Of a stretch of 5,395 nucleotides of DNA, positions 1 through 4,117 are shown piece after piece. The DNA lies in assembly GCA_903920485.1 (NCBI GenBank), contig CAIXMG010000001.1, positions 1-5,395 on the forward strand. The letters are read 5' to 3'. The notes under the pieces were generated by a model that had not been told where the DNA came from, ran no database searches, and saw only the letters and a program-made list of their open reading frames with translations. Source of the DNA: an uncultured bacterium. GTDB lineage: Bacteria; Patescibacteriota; Minisyncoccia; Phycocordibacterales; UBA1006. The first letter of the stretch is position 1, and each line of letters opens with the position of its first letter. Made by a program: the position numbers and the translations under genes.

Positions 1-49
1 CCGTTCTGGCGGAGAACGTTGCCCTCAAATCCTTTGGATATTTCTGTCG

Positions 50-75
50 AGGTGCGCTAGGCGCGCCTTTACTTT
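50..75 (+). terminator. Candidate terminator of an upstream gene
   Basis: AGGTGCGC (50-57) pairs with GCGCGCCT (61-68) across a three-base TAG loop, giving eight pairs including one G-T. It is followed by TTTACTTT, a broken rather than pure T run. It would end transcription entering from the left edge. The weak T tract keeps this tentative. Confidence 0.4.
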
Positions 76-96
76 CGATAGGGAAAATGGTTTGAT
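68..96 (+). promoter_or_regulatory. Candidate extended -10 promoter for 139-819
   Basis: TTTACT (68-73) is followed by a 17-base spacer and TTTGAT (91-96), with TG one base upstream of the -10 (88-89). The layout copies the candidate promoter at 1276-1303, which has the same TTTACT box and a TGG-prefixed -10. The predicted start is near 103, leaving a leader of about 36 bases. Both hexamers match consensus at only four of six positions, and the -35 overlaps the T tract of the preceding hairpin. Confidence 0.3.
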
Positions 97-138
97 GGGC
101 GAGATAAACAAATTTTTGTACCCCTAAAACTCAATGTC

Positions 139-819
139 ATGAAAATATTTGAAAGCCAGTTCTTCAAGGTTCCTGAGAACCTTACTCATGCGCAACTTAC
201 ACTTTACTGTAACTTGTGGATTCCCCTGCAGAGTGAATTCACCATCGGGACTGTTGTCCTTAACGGGAAGATTGCAGAAATTTTACTTCACCTTATTAGA
301 AACAAACCGTTTGATCCTCGGATCAGTACCTTGCGGGAGATTCTTCGTCTCCAGACACCTGCGGCAGCCGACGAGGTCGGAGTAGGAAAAATTCCTAGCA
401 TCATGCACGATCTTTTGTTTCTCAAACAGATTGAAGATTCAAATGTAATCCTCGATTCTAAGTTCTTCCGGGCTGACCCGTTGCATGATCTTGTCTGTAG
501 TATTGAATCGGCATTTAAAGGCGAAGTCGTAAACGGGCTCGCTATGGCGATTGTCGTAGAACTCATGGCTCCAAGGCTCTTTGAGGCCCAATATGACATC
601 TTCCGGAAGGCAGGAATAGAGGATGGGTTGCTTACTCATTCCAGAATTCACAAACACCTTGAAGAGGGCCATGCTGAGGAGGCGAACAAAATGGTTGCCC
701 TGGCTGAGCAAGTCTTTGGCCAGAAGACAGTGGATGGCCTCATGGAGCGCTATGCTCAAAGATGGAAGGATTTTCTGGATTATGTGGCAGAAGTAGTCTA
801 TGAACCAGTTCTGGCGTAA
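139..819 (+). CDS. Heme-oxygenase-fold (TenA/CADD-like) putative di-iron oxidase
   Basis: This 226-residue soluble protein resembles the iron-containing redox / heme-oxygenase-like diiron oxidase (HDO) superfamily, which includes chlamydial CADD and is related to TenA. Residues 78-93 read DEVGVG...H90DLL, like the DExGxG....H..L segment of that family. E141 lies in a helix (VVELMAP). Residues H171-x3-E175-x2-H178 match the late-helix ligand motif H-x3-D/E-x2-H. In CADD the ligands are E81, H88, E142, H174, D178 and H181, so E79 or E141, H90, H171, E175 and H178 are plausible metal ligands here. The first-half spacing (E79-x10-H90) differs from CADD's E-x6-H. There is no signal peptide or membrane segment, so it is probably cytoplasmic. 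The substrate is unknown; family members oxidise, cleave or desaturate small molecules. It seems monocistronic, with a terminator 30 bases after the stop. ATG 139 is the natural start, with no Shine-Dalgarno. The family call is fairly firm, the activity is not. Confidence 0.65.
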   Translation: MKIFESQFFKVPENLTHAQLTLYCNLWIPLQSEFTIGTVVLNGKIAEILLHLIRNKPFDPRISTLREILRLQTPAAADEVGVGKIPSIMHDLLFLKQIEDSNVILDSKFFRADPLHDLVCSIESAFKGEVVNGLAMAIVVELMAPRLFEAQYDIFRKAGIEDGLLTHSRIHKHLEEGHAEEANKMVALAEQVFGQKTVDGLMERYAQRWKDFLDYVAEVVYEPVLA

Positions 820-846
820 TCGTTAAAACTTAACAATCATCAAATG

Positions 847-875
847 AAAAGCCCCGATCACATTGGGGCTTTTTT
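847..875 (+). terminator. Intrinsic terminator after 139-819
   Basis: AAGCCCC (849-855) pairs with GGGGCTT (865-871) around a nine-base loop, followed by an unbroken T run (870-875). The upstream A run (847-850) can extend the pairing. The arms match those of the terminator at 2024-2058. It lies 30 bases past the stop at 819 and closes that unit. Confidence 0.88.
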
Positions 876-889
876 GTATCGGTCCCTGG

Positions 890-917
890 TTGACATATCC
901 CTTACAAAAAGTATCGT
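890..917 (+). promoter_or_regulatory. Candidate sigma-70-type promoter for 943-1227
   Basis: A perfect -35 TTGACA (890-895), a 16-base spacer and TATCGT (912-917; four of six consensus positions) lie between the terminator at 847-875 and the ATG at 943. The predicted start is near 924, giving a leader of about 19 bases. The -35 is strong and the -10 is mediocre, without a TG extension. Confidence 0.45.
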
Positions 918-942
918 AATAAGTAAACAAAAACATCCAATT

Positions 943-1227
943 ATGATAGCAAAAGGAACTGCAAAGCCAGGAGACATGCTGAAGGTTGTAAAAATTGTGC
1001 CATTTCCAGGGATGAAAGTCGCTCCTTCTCTCAAACTTGGTCAAGAATTACCTCTTAACCAGATTTGTTTGGACGGGAAAGGCAACGAACATTTCGATGT
1101 TGGGCTGAGATCGAATTACAGGTACATTACCAGTCAAGAAACCGGTGAAGAGCTTCCAAAGGGTGACGAGGATCCATTGGTAATCCACTGGTGCCATCCA
1201 AGCCGATTCGAGTTGGCAAAGCATTAA
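943..1227 (+). CDS. Small conserved-looking protein with HWCHPSRFE tail
   Basis: This 94-residue protein has no assigned function. An ATG at 844 in the same frame lies just before the terminator hairpin and upstream of the candidate promoter, so the start is placed at ATG 943, where the sequence becomes protein-like (MIAKGTAKPGDMLKVVKIV). It looks mainly beta-stranded: VVKIVPFPG (15-23), a turn with LKLGQELPLNQICLDGKG (30-47), DVGLRSNYRYI (52-62), an acidic loop (ETGEELPKGDEDP, 66-78), then VIHWCHPSRFE (80-90). From memory, an HW..(S/P)SRF ending after a VGL..S strand recurs in small phage-type and bacterial proteins of unknown function with an SH3-like layout; this was not checked. It has two cysteines (C42, C84), too few for a zinc knuckle on their own. 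It lacks a signal peptide and membrane segment. It is a single-gene unit with its own promoter and 3' hairpin. Confidence 0.7.
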   Translation: MIAKGTAKPGDMLKVVKIVPFPGMKVAPSLKLGQELPLNQICLDGKGNEHFDVGLRSNYRYITSQETGEELPKGDEDPLVIHWCHPSRFELAKH

Positions 1228-1231
1228 TAAC

Positions 1232-1260
1232 AGCCCTGCATGGAAATTCATGCAGGGCTT
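1232..1260 (+). terminator. Hairpin after 943-1227, weak T tract
   Basis: A perfect 11-bp stem, AGCCCTGCATG (1232-1242) with CATGCAGGGCT (1249-1259), encloses the loop GAAATT. It starts four bases after the stop codon. Only TT follows before AAAG, so a canonical U tract is missing. It may act as a terminator, an mRNA 3'-end stabiliser or a processing site. The minus-strand side also lacks a clean T run. Confidence 0.5.
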
Positions 1261-1275
1261 AAAGATTGAAGAATG

Positions 1276-1303
1276 TTTACTTTTTAAAAAGACATGGTAT
1301 TAT
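1276..1303 (+). promoter_or_regulatory. Extended -10 promoter upstream of uORF and 1382-2017
   Basis: TTTACT (1276-1281), a 16-base spacer and TATTAT (1298-1303) form the promoter, with TG at 1295-1296 giving a TGn extended -10. The -10 differs from consensus at one position. The predicted start is near 1310, five bases before an ATG at 1315 and 72 bases before the gene at 1382. Confidence 0.55.
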
Positions 1304-1314
1304 CTTCTCAGAAC

Positions 1315-1371
1315 ATGGCAAATCCTCTCGCCACACTTCTAAACGAATTAAGAGAGGTTTCTTTTACTTGA
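1315..1371 (+). CDS. Possible 18-residue leader peptide (uORF)
   Basis: An ATG about five bases downstream of the predicted transcription start opens an 18-codon frame, MANPLATLLNELREVSFT, ending in TGA at 1369-1371, ten bases before ATG 1382. The peptide could form a short amphipathic helix and contains four leucines (codons CTC, CTT, CTA, TTA). The near-leaderless position mirrors infA, where a comparable promoter places the start about seven bases upstream of the ATG. Translation could couple to the downstream gene or affect the hairpin at 1324-1357 that overlaps it. Eighteen codons is short enough to arise by chance, so this stays tentative. Confidence 0.3.
   Translation: MANPLATLLNELREVSFT
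1324..1365 (+). promoter_or_regulatory. Leader hairpin with trailing T run
   Basis: CCTCTC (1324-1329) can pair with GAGAGG (1352-1357) across a 22-base loop, followed by TTTCTTTT (1358-1365). The arrangement resembles a terminator or attenuator inside the leader of the gene at 1382, and both arms lie inside the 18-codon upstream ORF, so a translating ribosome would melt it. Six base pairs with a large loop make a weak structure. Confidence 0.22.
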
Positions 1372-1381
1372 AAAACCAATA

Positions 1382-2017
1382 ATGTTAATGAAAAAGATTA
1401 TTTTTATTCCACTGTTCCTGGGAAGCATTTCAGCCGGCTTGTCCGCAATGACATTTGTTTATTATCCTCATATCTGGACGGGCCTTTCCTTTCTAGGCGG
1501 TGCATTAGTTTGTGCCTACTGGGCAGTGAGAATCGTAAAGATAAACGGATTCCTTCTGTCTACTCTATCCGAAGGCGAAATGACCCTCTATTCCTGTGAC
1601 GGTTCTGAGATCATTGCAGATGCTTGGGAGACCTTCAAGGGTTACATCGATCCGGACTTTAGACATGCAACAGTTGGGAGGCAGCCGAATCCTACGCCCG
1701 ATACCCAGGTCGGGATTTACCAGACGAACGAGTACGTTGCATCAAAAAAGATCTTTGACGCACTGCCTTGTGACCCCCATGGTCACTATCTCAGCCAACA
1801 GCAGATCAGGGACTTTTGTTTAAGGTTTCCAGACCGTCTGCAGGGTGGCGGACTTCTCAACCTTTTCATGTTCAAGGAAGGCAAGGATTTCTTCGTAGCC
1901 GGTGTCAGAGTAGAATCGGACGGCCTCCGTGTCTTTAAGAAACGGCTCAATGATTCCTACAAATGGGAAGGGGGAGTCTACGTCTTTGCCCCAGTAAGGA
2001 AATGGTCCTTTTTCTAA
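1382..2017 (+). CDS. Two-TM protein with CPR-type cytoplasmic domain
   Basis: This 211-residue protein has two hydrophobic segments, residues 6-28 and about 31-49. K4/K5 precede them and R50/K53 follow, so by the positive-inside rule both ends face the cytoplasm. The remaining 155 or so residues form a soluble domain: DAWETFKGYIDPDF (80-93), VGIYQTNEYVASKKIFDAL (110-128), LSQQQIRDFC (137-146), GLLNLFMFKEGKDFFVAGVRV (157-177) and a C-terminal VYVFAPVRKW. From memory, this pattern (fkgyid.dF, then lTq.QI..Fc, then tfFl and fvaeV) recurs in uncharacterised Parcubacteria proteins, usually without membrane anchors. Its function is unknown. The start is ATG 1382 or the in-frame ATG 1388 (MKKIIF), and neither has a Shine-Dalgarno. 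It is transcribed alone, with a promoter at 1276-1303 and a strong terminator right after the stop. Its arginine codons are mostly AGA/AGG, unlike the ribosomal genes downstream. Confidence 0.75.
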   Translation: MLMKKIIFIPLFLGSISAGLSAMTFVYYPHIWTGLSFLGGALVCAYWAVRIVKINGFLLSTLSEGEMTLYSCDGSEIIADAWETFKGYIDPDFRHATVGRQPNPTPDTQVGIYQTNEYVASKKIFDALPCDPHGHYLSQQQIRDFCLRFPDRLQGGGLLNLFMFKEGKDFFVAGVRVESDGLRVFKKRLNDSYKWEGGVYVFAPVRKWSFF

Positions 2018-2023
2018 CTCAAT

Positions 2024-2058
2024 AAAAAGCCCCGATTTATCAAAACTGGGGCTTTTTT
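2024..2058 (+). terminator. Intrinsic terminator after 1382-2017
   Basis: AAAAAGCCCC (2024-2033) pairs with GGGGCTTTTT (2048-2057) around a 14-base loop and runs into six Ts (2053-2058). It begins seven bases after the stop. It separates the hypothetical gene from the infA transcription unit. The A run upstream suggests it may also work for minus-strand transcripts. Confidence 0.9.
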
Positions 2059-2143
2059 AGTGATAAAAACTGTGAATTTGGCCCTTGACTTGAAAAAGAA
2101 ACTTGTCAAAGCTAGAAACCCTTGTATTTCGGTGCTCTATTCT

Positions 2144-2155
2144 GGGGATAACCCC
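2144..2155. repeat. GGGGATAACCCC inverted repeat upstream of infA promoter
   Basis: Four Gs and four Cs flank ATAA, centred about 14 bases upstream of the infA -35 box. It could be a small operator or a chance hairpin. The symmetry does not extend outward. Confidence 0.25.
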
Positions 2156-2162
2156 TAATCTG

Positions 2163-2191
2163 TTGACATTACTTTTTCTCTCTGCTAAGAT
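2163..2191 (+). promoter_or_regulatory. Strong extended -10 promoter of the infA-rplQ operon
   Basis: A perfect TTGACA (2163-2168), a 17-base spacer and TAAGAT (2186-2191), with TG at 2183-2184, give a TGn extended -10. This is the best promoter in the window. The last two bases of the -10 are the first two of an in-frame ATG at 2190, so that ATG lies upstream of the predicted transcription start (about 2198) and cannot be the start of infA in this transcript. Initiation therefore falls on ATG 2205 with a leader of about seven bases. Confidence 0.8.
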
Positions 2192-2204
2192 GGCAGAACT
2201 GCAC

Positions 2205-2420
2205 ATGAGTACACCCGACGAAAAAAACATCGTCACAGCAGAAGTCCTCGAAGCCCTACCCAACGCCATGTTTCGGGTACGGTTTCAAGATGGTGTGGAA
2301 CAGGTTTCCTACCTCTCTGGCAAGATGAAACTCCACAGGATCAAGGTCCTGATCGGAGATACAGTTCATGTGCTTCTCGACTCCTACGGGGGAAAGGGAA
2401 GAATTGTAAAGCGAGTCTAA
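2205..2420 (+). CDS. infA: Translation initiation factor IF-1
   Basis: IF-1 binds the A site of the 30S subunit and supports fidelity of initiator tRNA placement with IF-2 and IF-3. The 71-residue product is one OB-fold domain and aligns end to end with E. coli IF-1 (72 residues): VLEALPNAMFRVRFQDG (14-30), LSGKMKLHRIKVLIGDTV (37-54) and KGRIVKRV at the C-terminus. The frame stays open upstream to ATG 2103 and contains ATG 2190, but the promoter at 2163-2191 and the length of the family favour ATG 2205. It heads the operon, and rpmJ follows after 56 bases. Unlike the usual neighbourhood, no secY, adk or map gene precedes it. Its five arginines use CGG, CGG, AGG, AGA and CGA, closer to the upstream genes than to the CGA-rich genes that follow. 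There is no Shine-Dalgarno in the short leader. Confidence 0.96.
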   Translation: MSTPDEKNIVTAEVLEALPNAMFRVRFQDGVEQVSYLSGKMKLHRIKVLIGDTVHVLLDSYGGKGRIVKRV

Positions 2421-2428
2421 CCACTCGC
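2411..2428 (+). other. Hairpin across the infA stop codon
   Basis: GCGAGT (2411-2416) pairs perfectly with ACTCGC (2423-2428) around CTAACC, which contains the TAA stop. No T run follows, so it is not a classical terminator. It might influence termination, mRNA processing or the infA to rpmJ expression ratio, or be chance. Confidence 0.3.
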
Positions 2429-2476
2429 CATTCATCGTGCCCGTCATTCTGAATTATTAATTAGCAGATACAGATT

Positions 2477-2593
2477 ATGAAGATTCGATCATCAATCAAG
2501 AAAATTAGCGCTGACGACCAGATCGTCCGGCGAAAAGGTCGTTTGTATCGCATTAACAAGAAGAATCCTCGTCACAAGGCGCGACAGGGGTAA
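2477..2593 (+). CDS. rpmJ: 50S ribosomal protein bL36, zinc-free form
   Basis: This 38-residue protein is a late-assembly component of the 50S subunit. The sequence begins MKIRSSIKKI and ends NPRHKARQG, lining up without gaps with E. coli bL36 (MKVRASVKKL ... EPKHKQRQG). Canonical bL36 binds zinc through C11, C14, C27 and H33. Here these positions are S11, D14, N27 and H33, so three of four ligands are gone and this is a C-minus form that cannot hold the usual zinc ribbon. Basic residues (KK8-9, RRK18-20, NKK27-29, RHKAR32-36) are kept for rRNA binding. It lies 56 bases after infA and 25 bases before rpsM, the standard order. Its short length makes it easy to miss in automatic calling. There is no Shine-Dalgarno before the ATG. 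Confidence 0.95.
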   Translation: MKIRSSIKKISADDQIVRRKGRLYRINKKNPRHKARQG

Positions 2594-2618
2594 TTTTTAG
2601 TTTTTTCACCATCACACT

Positions 2619-2999
2619 ATGCGTTTACTCGGAATTACATTGCCAGACACCAAGAATGCCCAGTACGGTCTTACGACCATCTACGGCATCGGACCGGCTC
2701 GATCACTTGCGATCCTTGCGGAAGCAAAGGTTGACCCGTCAAAGAAGGTCAAGGACCTTACGGCCGACGAAGAAGCCGTCATCCGAAAGATCACCGAAAC
2801 GATGAAGCTCGAAGGTAACCTCAAGCGAGAAGTCGGACAGAACGTCAAGCGACTTAAGGACATCGGCGCGTACCGCGGTACCCGTCATGCCCGAAACTTG
2901 CCGACGAAGGGCCAGCGAACCAAGACGAACTCACGAACCGTGCGCGGCAACAAGCGTATGACCATGGGATCGGGTCGAAAGAAGGAATCAAAGACATAA
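2619..2999 (+). CDS. rpsM: 30S ribosomal protein uS13
   Basis: uS13 sits in the head of the 30S subunit, contacts the P-site tRNA with its C-terminal tail and forms bridges to the 50S. The 126-residue product is slightly longer than the E. coli protein (118). It has the N-terminal helical domain with IYGIGPARS (21-29), a charged middle segment (AVIRKITETMKLEGNLKREV, 53-72), then the family signature YRGTRHARNLP (85-95) and GQRTKTNSRT (98-107). A basic, glycine-rich tail follows (GNKRMTMGSGRKK). The beginning MRLLGITLPD matches the usual M(A)RIAGI.IP, so ATG 2619 is right. It follows rpmJ by 25 T-rich bases and ends one base before rpsK, indicating co-translation. Eight of its 13 arginine codons are CGA. 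Confidence 0.97.
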   Translation: MRLLGITLPDTKNAQYGLTTIYGIGPARSLAILAEAKVDPSKKVKDLTADEEAVIRKITETMKLEGNLKREVGQNVKRLKDIGAYRGTRHARNLPTKGQRTKTNSRTVRGNKRMTMGSGRKKESKT

Positions 3000-3000
3000 T

Positions 3001-3435
3001 ATGGGAAAGAAACGAATCGTAAAAACAGAAGGGCAGCGTGTTGACAAGAGCTTGCGCGATCGAGCCGTCTCCCGCACACCCAAGAAGAAGCTCATTACGG
3101 GCGTTCTTCACATCCAGTCAACCTTCAACAACACCAAGGCCCTTTTGACGGACCTCGACGGAAACGCCATCATGGCGTCATCATCGGGAGCCCTCGGGTT
3201 CAAGGGTGCCAAGAAGGGGACACCGTTTGCGGCAGCGAAGATCGGCGAAGTGCTTGCCGAAAAGGCTGCCATGATCGGCGTCAAGGAAGTGCACATCGTC
3301 GTACGAGGCGTTGGTTCCGGTCGAGAATCAGCCATCCGGTCATTTTCAGCAAAGGGAATCGACATCTTGTCCATCAAGGACCGGACTCCTGTTCCTTTTA
3401 ACGGTCCGCGACCAAAGAAAGCTCGACGCGTCTAA
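3001..3435 (+). CDS. rpsK: 30S ribosomal protein uS11
   Basis: uS11 lies on the 30S platform near the mRNA exit and the Shine-Dalgarno:anti-Shine-Dalgarno helix, with partners that include bS21 and bS18. The 144-residue product carries a 30-residue basic N-terminal extension before LITGVLHIQSTFNNT (31-45), then SSGALGFKGAKKGTPFAA (61-78), HIVVRGVGSGRESAIRS (98-114) and ILSIKDRTPVPFNGPRPKKARRV at the end. The usual ending is TP.PHNGCRP..RRV; here H is F133 and C is P136. The N134-G135 pair, where E. coli uS11 carries isoaspartate, is kept. The ATG is one base after the rpsM stop, so translational coupling is likely. The nearest purine run (AAGGA, 2982-2986) is 14 bases from the ATG, too far for normal pairing. 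Six of its 12 arginines are CGA. Confidence 0.97.
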   Translation: MGKKRIVKTEGQRVDKSLRDRAVSRTPKKKLITGVLHIQSTFNNTKALLTDLDGNAIMASSSGALGFKGAKKGTPFAAAKIGEVLAEKAAMIGVKEVHIVVRGVGSGRESAIRSFSAKGIDILSIKDRTPVPFNGPRPKKARRV

Positions 3436-3456
3436 TCGCTCGATCCTCCTATCTCT

Positions 3457-4062
3457 ATGACAAACAAGAAATACAAATTGTGCCGACGACTCGGCGCCGG
3501 CATCTACGAGAAATGCCAGACCGCAAAGTTCGCACAGTCGGAACCTGTCACGAAGCGTGGCAAGAAACCAGGCGGACGACGGTCAGATTACGGCAACCAG
3601 CTCATCGAAAAACAGAAGGTACGATTCATGTACGGCGTTCGCGAAAAGCAGTTCGGAAACTACGTGGCGCATGCCATGGAGCACGGCAAGAAGGGGACGA
3701 CCCCAGCCGACCTCCTGTTCCGGCAGCTCGAACAGCGCCTCGACAACGCGATCTACCGACTGGGATTTGCCAACACCCGAGCCCTTGCTCGACAGATGGC
3801 GTCCCACGGACACTTCACGGTAAACGGCAAAAAGCTGACCATCCCGTCCTATGCGCTCAAGCATGGCGACGTCATCGCGATCCGCGAAGGAAGCAAGACC
3901 ACGACTCTGTTCAAGGACATTGCCGTAAAGCTCAAGCCGATCAAGAAGCCCGACTGGTTCAAGTTCGACGAAGCCGCAACTACCGCAACGGTAACCGGCG
4001 ATCCGAAGAATCCGGAGCCATTTCTCAACTTCCAGGTCGTTATCGAGTTCTACAGCCGATAA
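3457..4062 (+). CDS. rpsD: 30S ribosomal protein uS4
   Basis: uS4 is a primary 16S rRNA-binding protein that nucleates 30S body assembly and lines the mRNA entry tunnel. In several bacteria it also represses its own operon. The 201-residue product has an N-terminal region (KYKLCRRLGAGIYEKC, 5-20) with only two cysteines, C9 and C20, so the four-cysteine zinc site of some uS4 proteins is incomplete. Next come the conserved SDYGNQLIEKQKVRFMYGVREKQFGNYV (43-70) and the S4 RNA-binding domain (about 92-152, LEQRLDNAIYRLGFANTRALARQMASHGHF...), and it ends VVIEFYSR, as expected. It follows rpsK by 21 bases and precedes rpoA by 55. Just upstream of the ATG is CCTCCT (3445-3450), the complement of a Shine-Dalgarno. 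Eight of its 14 arginines are CGA. A 213-residue open frame shifted relative to it (3480-4121) is a shadow. Confidence 0.97.
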   Translation: MTNKKYKLCRRLGAGIYEKCQTAKFAQSEPVTKRGKKPGGRRSDYGNQLIEKQKVRFMYGVREKQFGNYVAHAMEHGKKGTTPADLLFRQLEQRLDNAIYRLGFANTRALARQMASHGHFTVNGKKLTIPSYALKHGDVIAIREGSKTTTLFKDIAVKLKPIKKPDWFKFDEAATTATVTGDPKNPEPFLNFQVVIEFYSR

Positions 4063-4117
4063 ACCCTGACTGGAACCTGCCCTTTACTCATCCATTAATT
4101 CAATCCCAACGAACATT

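Larger units (their letters stand above)
1..138 (+). other. Upstream gene remnant or spacer
   Basis: No gene can be called with confidence here. One plus-strand frame is open from base 1 to a TAG at 58-60 and reads ...NPLDISVEVR. A second is open from base 3 to a TGA at 93-95 and reads ...GALGAPLLSIGKMV. Either could be the last residues of a gene that begins before the window. The first would stop inside the loop of the hairpin at 50-70, which makes it slightly more compatible with that hairpin being its terminator. Neither tail is recognised. The rest is AT-rich leader for the gene at 139. Confidence 0.3.

Noticed and set aside
844..942. N-terminal extension of the 94-residue protein from ATG 844
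   Set aside because: The extension would run through the terminator hairpin and over the candidate promoter, and its residues do not look like part of the domain.
1315..1371. uORF as a SecE remnant, because ELREVSF recalls the SecE ELkkVsWP motif
   Set aside because: The match is only a few residues, the conserved Trp-Pro is absent, and the downstream membrane segments do not continue in the same frame.
2085..2109. TTGACT at 2085 as an additional infA promoter
   Set aside because: No acceptable -10 lies 16-18 bases downstream. TTGAC/GTCAA at 2085-2109 is only a 5-bp inverted repeat.
2103..2204. 34-residue N-terminal extension of infA
   Set aside because: It covers the infA promoter, and IF-1 is normally about 72 residues.
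4063..4117. Internal promoter before rpoA
   Set aside because: TTTACT and TTAATT are six bases apart, and CTGACT is 23 bases from TTAATT; no workable pair.
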